Part shown: piece by piece, positions 16,161 to 23,987 of the stretch
Numbering within the stretch: the first letter of the stretch is position 1
Layout of the letters: each line of letters begins with the position of its first letter
Source: Halobacillus ihumii
GTDB taxonomy: Bacteria; Bacillota; Bacilli; Bacillales; Halobacillaceae
Direction of reading: 5' to 3'
NCBI RefSeq assembly: GCF_902726645.1
Contig: NZ_CACVAO010000001.1
Span: forward strand, 3,420,636-3,484,635
Length of the DNA: 64,000 nt
Notes under the pieces: model-generated
The model's input: the letters and a program-made list of their open reading frames with translations, nothing else
Told to the model about the DNA's origin: nothing
The model's database searches: none
Position numbers and translations under genes: made by a program

Positions 16161-17426
16161 ATGAAGTGGCGGGATTGGGATAGAAATTTGAAGATTCGTT
16201 TGTTTGGCGAAGGAACGATGAATATATTATTTTGGGCGTTCTTTCCGTTTATGACGATTTATTTTGAACGATCATTTGGGAAGGATTCAGCAGGATTGCT
16301 GTTGGTCTTATCTCAAGTATTTTCAGTAGCCGCAAGTTTAATTGGAGGATATTGTGCGGATCGGTTTGGCAGAAAAAGAATGATGGTGTTTGCGGCTATT
16401 GGGGAAAGCGCATCGTTTATTTTGTTTGCTGCGGCCAATTCCCCGTGGCTTAGCTCGCCCATTCTGACCTTCTTCTCTTTTAGTCTGCTCGGTGTGTTTG
16501 GGGCACTGTACTGGCCAGCGTCACATGCTATGGTGGCAGATGTTGTGGAGGAGAAACATAGAGCAAGTGTATTTGCTGTTTTCTATACATCGATTAATAT
16601 AGCGGTGGTTATCGGTCCCATTATAGGAAGCTATATCTTTTATACCCACCGTTTTGAAATGCTCATCAGTGGCGTGATTGTGACAGCTATACTAGCGATG
16701 GTGCTGGCTTATTTCCTTGAAGAAACGACCACCGTTAGAGAACGGGTTCAGGAAAAAGGGAAGAAGTGGACAGCTGCATTGTGGCAGGAATTAAGAGATT
16801 ACAGGGTGATTGCCAGTGATCGAACGTTTCTGTTATTTATCGTAGCAGGGGTACTTGTTTCACAAACGTTTATGCAGCTAGACATTCTAATTGCTGTTTA
16901 TACAAGTGAGGTCGTACAGGAACAGCCATTCATTCATATTGGCGAATTTACTTGGACAATTTCGGGAGAACGGGCTTTTGGCCTTATTTTAGCTGAAAAT
17001 GGGTTGCTTGTTGCATTATTTACAGTCCTTGTGACGAGGTATATGAATCGCTTAAAGGAGAAGCGCGTATTTATATCATCGTGTCTTCTGTATGCGTTCG
17101 GCATGACACTTTATGGGCTGACACAGAATGTTTGGGTATTTATTGCAGCTATGGGGATCTTCACATTAGCTGAGTTAATGGTAGTCGGTATTCAGGAGAG
17201 CTTTATTGCCAAGCTTGCGCCGGAGAACATGCGTGGACAGTATTTCTCGGCCGCATCGTTACGTTTCACATTAGGGAGACTGTTAGCACCCTTCTCGTTA
17301 GTCGCTACAAACTATGTAAGTTATCAAACGGTATTTATTTCGATTAGTTTGTTAGCCGTTGGGGGCGCCGTAACCTACGCAATTATGTTTGCGAAAATAG
17401 AAAAAGAGGCCTTGTCTAATTCTTGA
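16161..17426 (+). CDS. MFS transporter
   Basis: A 421-residue protein with about 12 predicted spans. The MFS motif A GGYCADRFGRKRMM lies between spans 2 and 3 (about residues 61-74), and a second charged loop, RYMNRLKEKR, lies between spans 8 and 9. Near the middle is a polar, Trp-rich insertion (EQPFIHIGEFTWTISGERAF) between helices 7 and 8, likely extracellular. Related Bacillus proteins are annotated as putative efflux transporters; the substrate is unknown. It begins 25 nt after yhaM and has its own GGGGATAGAG site, so it may be co-transcribed. Confidence 0.85.
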   Translation: MKWRDWDRNLKIRLFGEGTMNILFWAFFPFMTIYFERSFGKDSAGLLLVLSQVFSVAASLIGGYCADRFGRKRMMVFAAIGESASFILFAAANSPWLSSPILTFFSFSLLGVFGALYWPASHAMVADVVEEKHRASVFAVFYTSINIAVVIGPIIGSYIFYTHRFEMLISGVIVTAILAMVLAYFLEETTTVRERVQEKGKKWTAALWQELRDYRVIASDRTFLLFIVAGVLVSQTFMQLDILIAVYTSEVVQEQPFIHIGEFTWTISGERAFGLILAENGLLVALFTVLVTRYMNRLKEKRVFISSCLLYAFGMTLYGLTQNVWVFIAAMGIFTLAELMVVGIQESFIAKLAPENMRGQYFSAASLRFTLGRLLAPFSLVATNYVSYQTVFISISLLAVGGAVTYAIMFAKIEKEALSNS

Positions 17427-17482
17427 TCATATCAGAGAACGTTGATTCATAGAATAGTGATAAATGGGACAGGGAGGATATC

Positions 17483-17680
17483 ATGATGATCTTTGGTATT
17501 CCAGTTTGGGTATATTTCTGTATTGTATTTATTTTTGTAAGTGGTTTTATGGCTTTTCGGGCGATGAGGGCTGAGCAAAAGGTGGAACAGCAATTTATTG
17601 AGCGTGAAGGACGAGTCTATTTGAAAAGAATGTATGAGGAGAAAGAAAAGCGTAACAAAGGAGCAAGGGACGTTGGCTAA
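17483..17680 (+). CDS. yhaL: YhaL-family small membrane protein
   Basis: A 65-residue protein with one N-terminal transmembrane helix (VWVYFCIVFIFVSGFMAF, about residues 8-25) followed by a highly charged helix (RAMRAEQKVEQQF, then EKEKRNK). Size, topology and position between yhaM and prsA match YhaL, a small protein of B. subtilis with a reported link to sporulation. GGGAGG lies upstream of the tandem ATG codons. It is followed by a strong bidirectional terminator shared with prsA. Confidence 0.8.
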   Translation: MMIFGIPVWVYFCIVFIFVSGFMAFRAMRAEQKVEQQFIEREGRVYLKRMYEEKEKRNKGARDVG

Positions 17681-17710
17681 GCGTTACTTGAGCAGTTGAA
17701 TAGAAATAAG

Positions 17711-17744
17711 AAAAGCCAGGTGGGGGATCCCACCTGGCTTTTTT
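17711..17744. terminator. Bidirectional terminator between yhaL and prsA
   Basis: Perfect 14-bp inverted repeat AAAAGCCAGGTGGG (17711-17724) and CCCACCTGGCTTTT (17729-17742) with a 4-nt loop and T/A runs on both sides, between converging genes. Confidence 0.95.
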
Positions 17745-17748
17745 ATGC

Positions 17749-18762
17749 TTATTCACTTGATTTATTTTCTTCAGAGGAACTTTGCTCTCCTTCAGAATTA
17801 GATGATTCTTTCTGACCTTCAGAATTACTTTTTTCTTTATTGCCTTCAGAGCTATTTCCTTGTTCAGATCCTTCAGAAGAGTCTCCGCCGCCTTCGCTCT
17901 TAGGAGGTTCAGGCTGCTTAAATAAATCTTTGAATTGATCAAGCTTCACATCGATTTCTGCTTCTTGCATGAGTTTATCGATTTTCGCTTGTAATTGCTG
18001 CTGGTTTACTTTTTGACTAACGAGTGTACGCTTAATTTCTTTCTTCGCTTCTTCGTACGATTTCACATCTTCAACTTTACGCTTGTCCGTTACTTTAATA
18101 ATATGATACCCAAACTGTGTCTTAACAGGATCACTTATTTCACCAACTTCTAAACCGTAAGCAGCGTCTTCAAACTTAGGAGCCATTTTACCAGGCCCGA
18201 AGTAACCTAACTTGCCGCCTTTTTTGGCTGATCCATCTTTTGAATATTCGCTGGCCAGTGTTCCGAAATCTTCACCGTCTTCAAGCTTTTGCTTCACTTC
18301 TTTAGCTGTTTCTTCGTCAGACACTAAAATGTGACTCGCCTGTACTTCGGTCTTCATACGTTCGTAGTATTGTTTCATTTCTTCTTCTGATATATCTACT
18401 TCTTCAGCCGCAGCTTGTTCTTGCAGAAGACTTAAACGAATAACTTCCTTAAAGGCTTCTTCATCTGTAAAGCCGGCTTGCTGAAGCACCATCTCAAACT
18501 TATCACCGTATTGTTCTTTAAGGTTTTCTAACTCCGCATTGACGGCCTCATCAGAAACCTCATAATTAGCCGCTAATACTTCTTCCATTACTAGCTGTTG
18601 TAAAACTTGGTCGCCATGCTTATTTTTAAGCTCTTGATAAAATTCTTCCTTTGTTACTTCTCCTCCGCTTGTTTCTACCACTGTTTTTGAATCTCCAGAG
18701 GAACAAGCAGATAATGTAAACACACTTGCTGCAAGGGCAGCCGTTATAGCCAATTTCTTCAT
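17749..18762 (-). CDS. prsA: Foldase lipoprotein PrsA (peptidyl-prolyl isomerase)
   Basis: A 337-residue lipoprotein with signal peptide and lipobox LSAC (Cys at about 20). An N-terminal SurA-like chaperone region is followed by a parvulin PPIase domain (about residues 140-230: ASHILVSDEETA, GGKLGYFGPGKMAPKFEDAA, VKTQFGYHIIKV). PrsA folds secreted proteins on the outer face of the membrane. The C-terminus is unusual: after residue 290 it is a tail of about 48 residues made almost only of S, E, G, N, K and Q. GAGGAG lies 10 nt before the ATG. Position next to yhaL and yhaJ/yhaI matches B. subtilis. Confidence 0.94.
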   Translation of the reverse strand: MKKLAITAALAASVFTLSACSSGDSKTVVETSGGEVTKEEFYQELKNKHGDQVLQQLVMEEVLAANYEVSDEAVNAELENLKEQYGDKFEMVLQQAGFTDEEAFKEVIRLSLLQEQAAAEEVDISEEEMKQYYERMKTEVQASHILVSDEETAKEVKQKLEDGEDFGTLASEYSKDGSAKKGGKLGYFGPGKMAPKFEDAAYGLEVGEISDPVKTQFGYHIIKVTDKRKVEDVKSYEEAKKEIKRTLVSQKVNQQQLQAKIDKLMQEAEIDVKLDQFKDLFKQPEPPKSEGGGDSSEGSEQGNSSEGNKEKSNSEGQKESSNSEGEQSSSEENKSSE

Positions 18763-18958
18763 GATACGTACACTCCTCGAACAATTTGGTAGTCTTTCTT
18801 CACGTAGAGGTTTAACAGCCCATGAGTTAATATAACATATTTTACCTCAGCTATTCCACAAGAAGTGTAAAAAATCAGAAGAAGTCTAGGTGCAGGCCCA
18901 TTCACATCTGATTTTTATCGCATAGGATGTCATATGTCTCAAGGTTGGGGGTGAGTTT

Positions 18959-19042
18959 ATGAGTTACGGATATGGTGGTGGATTTGCGTTAATCGTAGTT
19001 TTATTTATCTTGCTCATCATCGTAGGTGCAGCATGGATGTAA
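18959..19042 (+). CDS. YjcZ-family small membrane peptide
   Basis: A 27-residue peptide beginning MSYGYGGGFALIVVLFILLI and ending IVGAAWM. The Gly/Tyr-rich start and single hydrophobic helix match the YjcZ family of tiny proteins, several of which are annotated as sporulation-associated. The ribosome binding site GGGGGTGAG lies 6-8 nt upstream. A strong terminator follows 11 nt after the stop, so it is a compact single-gene unit. Confidence 0.8.
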   Translation: MSYGYGGGFALIVVLFILLIIVGAAWM

Positions 19043-19053
19043 TTTGATATGAA

Positions 19054-19094
19054 AAACAGGCTATGTTTTATATTTGGAACATAGCCTGTTTGAT
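19054..19094. terminator. Terminator between the YjcZ-type gene and the next minus-strand gene
   Basis: AAACAGGCTATGTT (19054-19067) and AACATAGCCTGTTT (19078-19091), a perfect 14-bp inverted repeat with a 10-nt loop, between converging genes. Confidence 0.9.
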
Positions 19095-19276
19095 TACATA
19101 TGGTTGAGTACATCTACATATGAAGTGATCAGCAGAATCGTGATCAATACGTTGATTGTTCGAAATACCCGTGATTGCTTTTCAGTGGACATCTTAGTTT
19201 TTAAACACAAGGAATGAGTGAGAGAATTGAATACAAATAAGACGATTAGTCCGTAAATAATAAATACGAATGCCAC
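19094..19276 (-). CDS. Small two-span membrane protein of unknown function
   Basis: A 60-residue protein with two hydrophobic helices (about residues 2-18 and 40-56) joined by a short basic loop (KTKMSTEKQSRVFR). The start is a GTG with AAAGGAGG 9 nt upstream, a strong ribosome binding site that supports translation. It lies between the YjcZ-type peptide and yhaJ. I do not recognise the family. Confidence 0.6.
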   Translation of the reverse strand: MAFVFIIYGLIVLFVFNSLTHSLCLKTKMSTEKQSRVFRTINVLITILLITSYVDVLNHM

Positions 19277-19442
19277 GATGAAGAACCTCCTTTATTCCTA
19301 TTAACCTACTCTATCAAAATTTTGTCACCTTGAACAGAAGAAACCTTTAAAGGGCTAGTCCCAAAAATTTAATGGATGGTATATCGCGGATAACTTAATG
19401 AATGATATGCTGTTCTCTACGTATAGTAGACAAGCATCTGAA

Positions 19443-19484
19443 AAAAAGCGCCTGCTCTTATCATTATAAGAGCGGCGCTTATCA
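19443..19484. terminator. Hairpin after yhaJ
   Basis: AGCGCCTGCTCTTAT (about 19447-19461) and ATAAGAGCGGCGCT (about 19465-19478) form a stem just beyond the yhaJ stop codon (19489, minus strand). An A-run at 19440-19446 supplies the T-tract on the minus strand. Confidence 0.75.
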
Positions 19485-19488
19485 ATTA

Positions 19489-20037
19489 TTACAACTCTGG
19501 TCTTTGAATCAGAATATCGTAGCCGTTTTTAGAATTGGCAATCACGCAGCGGCGCGGTGCTCGCGCAAACTGGTTTAAATAAAGAAAGTCGGGGAGTGAA
19601 AGTCCAATATTAACAGCGGCGAATATTACCAGGTAGGCAAAGTAGCCTGGAAAAATCACGCTCATCATTAAAGCCGGTACAGTAATCAGCAAAGTAGGTG
19701 CCATAGCCATAATGATTGAAGTTTGTTTAGAAAGCTTTGACGTACATTGATACGTGAAAGTTGGTGTAATTCTGTTTCTGAATTTAAACGTTACGCGAAC
19801 TCGTTTATATAGTAATACCAATGGTAAAATATGCATAAGCCGATGTATCGCAGGTAAGAGAAATAACCCTATCAATAAGGGAATAAATCCAAGATCAATC
19901 ATCTGGGTCGTTTTATGGATGATGGATAATGGAAGATAGATTACTAGAAAAGACATTAGTCCAGTTAATAGTGATAGTAAGCAGACACGGTTGAAACCGA
20001 ACTCTTTGTTAATATTTACTGATTTCCAGCAATTCAT
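19489..20037 (-). CDS. yhaJ: DUF3267 family membrane protein YhaJ
   Basis: A 182-residue membrane protein with about four hydrophobic segments (about 20-40, 47-75, 113-135 and 138-160). It contains HRLMHILPLVL near residue 65, an H-x3-H motif typical of DUF3267, a family that looks like a remote membrane-metalloprotease fold; the partner acidic site is LSLPDFLYL near residue 153. AAAGGAGG precedes the ATG. Its place beside yhaI and prsA agrees with B. subtilis yhaJ. Function unknown. Confidence 0.82.
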   Translation of the reverse strand: MNCWKSVNINKEFGFNRVCLLSLLTGLMSFLVIYLPLSIIHKTTQMIDLGFIPLLIGLFLLPAIHRLMHILPLVLLYKRVRVTFKFRNRITPTFTYQCTSKLSKQTSIIMAMAPTLLITVPALMMSVIFPGYFAYLVIFAAVNIGLSLPDFLYLNQFARAPRRCVIANSKNGYDILIQRPEL

Positions 20038-20270
20038 GATAGAATCCTCCTTTGCGAAACAAAAATACTGTGAATTGTTTTAAAATATCGGTATGATTAA
20101 ACTCGTAAGTGCTGTAGAGCTTTATAAGCACAAGACGTATATTAGTATGTTTCGTATGAAAAATCAATAGGTTTTTTACTAAAAAAACATTAATTTTTTT
20201 ATCCATTTAAAAAGGCTTATAAATACAGTAAAATATCACTGCTGTTGTGGAAAAAGGAGGCAAGAAAAAA

Positions 20271-20603
20271 GTGGGGAGAGAGGATTCTTATAAAGACCTT
20301 CATTTTCAAGTTCATCTCCTTTTGAATGTAAAGGAAATGAAGCATTATCCTTTTACTCAAATGGTCGTCAACCATGGTTTAACTGAAGCGGAATATCTGG
20401 AAACGATCAGGTTATTTGAGGAACTTGAACATACATATGAGCAGAACCAGGAGGACGGGTTAATCGATCATTCTCCTCTACTTATTCATTTCGCTGGAAT
20501 GTTGTGTTATAAAATGCCGGTCGAGGCCACGATCATGGCAATGTATGAAGAGAACATACACCCATCTCTTACTGACCGATTATTAAAGCTAATCCGCATA
20601 TAA
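20271..20603 (+). CDS. yhaI: DUF1878 family protein YhaI
   Basis: The start is placed at GTG 20271, ten nt after AAAGGAGG; an earlier GTG at 20247 lies upstream of that site. The 110-residue protein is helical and acidic, with LHFQVHLLLNVKEMKHYPFT, GLTEAEYLETIRLFEELE and a C-terminal helix ending in TDRLLKLIRI. This is the DUF1878 pattern; B. subtilis YhaI is of similar length and at the equivalent position, divergent from yhaJ. Role unknown. Confidence 0.82.
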   Translation: MGREDSYKDLHFQVHLLLNVKEMKHYPFTQMVVNHGLTEAEYLETIRLFEELEHTYEQNQEDGLIDHSPLLIHFAGMLCYKMPVEATIMAMYEENIHPSLTDRLLKLIRI

Positions 20604-20606
20604 GAT

Positions 20607-20774
20607 GAAGCTGGGACGAATTTGAATTAAGCATAAAGTAATCCGAACTATTTTATCAAAATTAGTTCGGATTATTTGTGTGTAAAGAAAGGACTTTCTA
20701 CCATCGCTGCGTTTATACTATTCAATTTTATTGTTCGATTTTTGGCATCATTGCTTTATATATGTCCCAGCCTC
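20607..20774. repeat. Repeat-family copy lacking the core (empty-site form), inverted
   Basis: Outer ends GAAGCTGGGAC (20607-20617) and TGTCCCAGCCTC (20763-20774). Its reverse complement aligns with the copy at 28795-29084 along nearly its whole length, apart from about 130 bp present only in that copy. Shared words include TATAAACGCAG and ACACAAATAATC. It also contains its own hairpin AATCCGAACTA/TAGTTCGGATT. It directly follows yhaI. Confidence 0.85.
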
Positions 20775-20878
20775 ATCAGCTTATGGAGAAACCCTGGTAT
20801 TCCGCACCAACTAAACAGAATCTTATCAATAGGATAATTAATGAGCGCGGTGAAAAATGAAAGAAGTAAGAAAAAAAT

Positions 20879-20907
20879 CAGGCTGTCGAGACTTTCTCGA
20901 CAGCCTG
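20879..20907 (-). terminator. Terminator for the opuA-linked GbsR-type gene
   Basis: CAGGCTGTCGAGA (20879-20891) and TCTCGACAGCCTG (20895-20907), a perfect 13-bp stem with a 3-nt loop. The A-run at 20872-20877 is the T-tract for minus-strand transcription. The same stem sequence recurs at 31148-31172. Confidence 0.9.
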
Positions 20908-20909
20908 AA

Positions 20910-21039
20910 GAAGCTGGGCCATAACTAAATTCCTTGAGTGACGAATGAAGTGCTATTTTCGTGGTGGGTCGTATGCACCAATTATAGCCTTTAATTAGTT
21001 CAGGTTTTCATTTGATAAAAACACTTTCGTCCAAACCTC
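20910..21039. repeat. Internally deleted repeat-family copy
   Basis: Starts GAAGCTGGGCCATAACTAAA, like the left outer end of the copy at 40744. After a short unmatched piece it jumps to the right half (GCTATTTTCGTGG, CACCAATTATAG, TTTTCATTTGATAAAA), ending in a decayed ACTTTCGTCCAAACCTC. Most of the core and the left flank are missing. Confidence 0.75.
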
Positions 21040-21084
21040 TTCTTTATTGATATTAAATTGAAGTGGAGCATAGGCTTGAACATG

Positions 21085-21600
21085 TCAGGTAAAAGGTATT
21101 TTATTAGTAGGTTTGATTTCTTGAAACGTTTTAGAAATAAGGTGATGAAAACTGATCATATCTTCTATACGTTTCTGTAAATGGGTGGCTTCGGTCCCGA
21201 GTTGGTCCTGATGAGAGCCGCTTTCCATTTGGTGATCAATAGCCTGAAGGGCAGCCATCTGGTCATGACTGGCATCAAGCCACTTTTGTATATAGGAAGA
21301 CATAAACTTTCTATATAAATTTTCATCCGCTTGATAAAGGTCTTTTCTAACCCCTTTCTTCCACACACGCTCGACTAATCCTTGATCAACTAAATATCGG
21401 ACACCGGTGCTCATGGATGTTTTACTTTTCCCGAGGGACTCGCTCATTTCATCTAGTGTCATAGGACGATGATGCAGGTAGAGAGTCACAAACAGGCGGG
21501 AATCTGCCAGGGACAGGCCAAACATTTCGAGTGTTTTAGAGAACTCTTGGATAACCTTGGTGTTAAAATGTTCAATAGTCTGATTAGAAGTAAGCACCAT
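21085..21600 (-). CDS. GbsR/OpcR-type regulator divergent from opuA (paralogue 2)
   Basis: ATG 21600 (MVLTSNQTIEHFN) has AAGGAGAG 6 nt upstream; an in-frame TTG at 21618 lies in front of that site and is not used. The 171-residue winged-helix protein shares the pattern FGLSLADSRLFVTLYLHHRP, MTLDEMSESLGKSKTSMSTG and RKDLYQADENLYRKF with GbsR and OpcR. In B. subtilis such proteins sense choline or betaine and repress osmoprotectant genes. Here the gene is transcribed away from opuAA-AB-AC, with a 13-bp palindrome between them, so it very likely controls that operon. Confidence 0.88.
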   Translation of the reverse strand: MVLTSNQTIEHFNTKVIQEFSKTLEMFGLSLADSRLFVTLYLHHRPMTLDEMSESLGKSKTSMSTGVRYLVDQGLVERVWKKGVRKDLYQADENLYRKFMSSYIQKWLDASHDQMAALQAIDHQMESGSHQDQLGTEATHLQKRIEDMISFHHLISKTFQEIKPTNKIPFT

Positions 21601-21720
21601 TCGATCTCTCCTTGCCAAGTTAGGTTAATTTTACATTACTATACATACCAAAAATTGAAAAATTGCGGATAAAACAGAAAAACGGAGATATTTGTCGGAA
21701 TCTATAGTGATTTCGTGTTT

Positions 21721-21752
21721 AAATTACATACAGAATAAACTGTATGTAATTT
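21721..21752. promoter_or_regulatory. Candidate operator for the GbsR-type regulator upstream of opuA
   Basis: Perfect 13-bp inverted repeat AAATTACATACAG (21721-21733) and CTGTATGTAATTT (21740-21752) with a 6-nt centre, in the divergent promoter region. A related partial sequence (TACATTACTATACATACC) lies close to the regulator start, near 21634. A transcriptional terminator is unlikely here because the neighbours are divergent. Confidence 0.6.
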
Positions 21753-21877
21753 TTGAACTTATTTTTAAGAATTTATCGTTTGAATTTTATATTGCAAATA
21801 GGTTACAGTATATAAGGCGATGGAATGAGTACGTTGGTCGTACAATGATTGAACAATAAAAATATGAGGTGAGAGAT

Positions 21878-23080
21878 GTGCCGATCATTGAAGTGAAGGA
21901 CCTCTCTAAGATCTTCGGAAGAAATGCGAAGAAAGCAACGAAGTATCTGGATGAAGGTTTATCTAAAGAAGAAATATTAGAAAAGACAGGAAACACAGTG
22001 GGTGTTAATCGAGCATCCTTTGATGTAGAAGAAGGTGAAATCTTTGTCATCATGGGCCTTTCTGGAAGTGGTAAATCTACTTTAGTTCGCTTGATTAATA
22101 GATTAATTGAACCAACAGAAGGCAGTGTGTACATTGATGGGGAAGACTTGGCGAAAATTGATAAGCAAAAATTAAGAGAAGTGCGCCGGCAGAAATTGAG
22201 CATGGTCTTCCAACGTTTTGCTCTGTTTCCTCATCGAACTATTTTGGAAAATGCCGAGTTCGGTCTGGAAGTACAAGGTGTCGATAAGGAAGAGCGGAAG
22301 AAAAAAGCGAAAGAATCGCTGGAAATGGTAGGACTTGGAGGTTACATCCAACAATTTCCGGGACAGCTATCAGGTGGAATGCAGCAGCGTGTCGGTTTAG
22401 CCCGTGCTCTTGCCAATGATCCGGAAATACTATTGATGGACGAAGCTTTCTCAGCACTGGATCCACTTATTCGAAAAGAGATGCAGGATGAACTGCTCGA
22501 ACTGCAAGAGTCAATGAAGAAAACGATTCTATTTATTACCCACGATTTAGATGAAGCACTGCGAATCGGGGATCGAATTGCGTTGATGAAGGACGGACGA
22601 ATTGTACAAGTTGGAACTCCAGAAGAAATTCTGGTTAATCCTGCGAATGAGTATGTTGAGAAATTCGTTGAAGATGTCGACCGTTCCAAAATCTTAACAG
22701 CAGAACACGTTATGAAGCGTCCGGAAACGGTAGATGTTGAGAAGCACGGTCCGAGAACTGCACTTGAACGCATGCGCAAAGAAGGCCTTTCAAGCATCTA
22801 TGTTACTGATGCGAAGAGAAATCTTCATGGTTATGTGACGGCTGACGATGTAGCAGAGGCAGCTAAAAAAGAAGAAAGAAGCTTAAAAGCGATTTTGCGA
22901 TCAGAAGTTCCACAAGTACAAAAAGATACTTCGATGCAAGATATCTTTACGATTATTCACGATTCAGCAGTTCCTGTTGCAGTCGTTGAAGAAGGAAAGC
23001 TGCTCGGAATTATTGTAAGAGGTTCCGTGCTGGCAGCACTAGCTGGAAATGAGGTGAATGTAGATGAAAATAATTCCTAA
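21878..23080 (+). CDS. opuAA: Glycine betaine ABC transporter ATPase OpuAA
   Basis: The start is set at GTG 21878 (MPIIEVKDLSKIFG), 6 nt after GAGGTG, giving 400 residues. It has the long N-terminal insertion typical of betaine importers (YLDEGLSKEEILEKTGNTVG), Walker A GLSGSGKST (about residues 58-66), ABC signature LSGGMQQR (about 164-171) and Walker B ILLMDEAFSALDP. Two CBS domains occupy about residues 275-395 (VMKRPETVDV and VPQVQKDTSMQDIF); in OpuA they sense ionic strength. It overlaps opuAB by 17 nt. It powers uptake of glycine betaine, the main compatible solute of halotolerant Bacillaceae. Confidence 0.95.
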   Translation: MPIIEVKDLSKIFGRNAKKATKYLDEGLSKEEILEKTGNTVGVNRASFDVEEGEIFVIMGLSGSGKSTLVRLINRLIEPTEGSVYIDGEDLAKIDKQKLREVRRQKLSMVFQRFALFPHRTILENAEFGLEVQGVDKEERKKKAKESLEMVGLGGYIQQFPGQLSGGMQQRVGLARALANDPEILLMDEAFSALDPLIRKEMQDELLELQESMKKTILFITHDLDEALRIGDRIALMKDGRIVQVGTPEEILVNPANEYVEKFVEDVDRSKILTAEHVMKRPETVDVEKHGPRTALERMRKEGLSSIYVTDAKRNLHGYVTADDVAEAAKKEERSLKAILRSEVPQVQKDTSMQDIFTIIHDSAVPVAVVEEGKLLGIIVRGSVLAALAGNEVNVDENNS

Positions 23081-23915
23081 GTTACCAGTAGCTGAGTGGG
23101 TTTCTACAGCTACGGAATGGACAACAGATACATTTGAATTCCTATTTGATTTTATTAAAGAAGACTTTGGACGTTTTATCGAGTTCTTTGCAGAAGGACT
23201 GCTAATGGGAATTCCTATTTGGTTATTTATTGTCGTTGTTGGACTTATTGCCTTCTTTATTTCAGGCAAAAAAATCGGACTCACAGCCTTTTCTGTGATT
23301 GGACTTTGGTTTATTCAAAACCAGGAGCTATGGCCAGAGCTGATGAACACCTTTACCTTAGTTATATTTGCTAGTTTAATCTCGGTCATCATCGGTGTTC
23401 CATTCGGAATCTGGATGGCGAAAAGTAAAGTTGTAGAAAGCATTTTGACACCAATTTTGGATTTCATGCAGACGATGCCAGCCTTTGTTTACTTAATACC
23501 GGCTGTTGCTTTCTTTAGTATCGGGATGGTCCCTGGTGTATTTGCTTCTGTTATTTTTGCGACACCGCCAACTGTACGTTTTACAAACCTTGGGATTCGC
23601 CAGGTTTCTCATCAGTTAATTGAAGCGTCTGATGCCTTTGGAACAACAGGCTTTCAAAAACTGTTTAAAGTCCAGCTGCCTATGGCTAAGAAAACAATTA
23701 TGGCAGGTATCAACCAAACGGTGATGCTGGCACTGTCCATGGTCGTTATCGCATCTATGATCGGTGCCAAGGGACTGGGTCAGACAGTTATTACAGGTCT
23801 TCAGCGTGCTGAAGTAGGTACAGGTTTTGTTGCGGGTCTTGGTATTGTTATTTTAGCGATTATCATTGACCGCTTCACGCAGAATCTAAATACGCAACGC
23901 GGAGATCAAGCTTAA
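23064..23915 (+). CDS. opuAB: Glycine betaine ABC transporter permease OpuAB
   Basis: A 283-residue permease with about six to seven membrane helices. The binding-protein-dependent transport signature is present as EASDAFGTTGFQKLFKVQLP (about 190-209), the EAA loop that contacts the ATPase. The N-terminal region (about residues 1-40) is amphipathic and includes FDFIKEDFGRFIEFFAEGLL. GAGGTGAATG lies upstream of the ATG inside opuAA, so translation is coupled. A 72-nt gap separates it from opuAC. Confidence 0.95.
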   Translation: MKIIPKLPVAEWVSTATEWTTDTFEFLFDFIKEDFGRFIEFFAEGLLMGIPIWLFIVVVGLIAFFISGKKIGLTAFSVIGLWFIQNQELWPELMNTFTLVIFASLISVIIGVPFGIWMAKSKVVESILTPILDFMQTMPAFVYLIPAVAFFSIGMVPGVFASVIFATPPTVRFTNLGIRQVSHQLIEASDAFGTTGFQKLFKVQLPMAKKTIMAGINQTVMLALSMVVIASMIGAKGLGQTVITGLQRAEVGTGFVAGLGIVILAIIIDRFTQNLNTQRGDQA

Positions 23916-23987
23916 TCCATTTGGTTATAGAGGCTTAGACAGCCTTTTGACAATAAATATATTTTATTAAAGGGGAGAACATATTTC

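Noticed and set aside
18868..18917. AAAAAATCAGA/TCTGATTTTT as a terminator or operator upstream of prsA
   Set aside because: The loop of about 27 nt is long and the stem is AT-rich; too weak to call.
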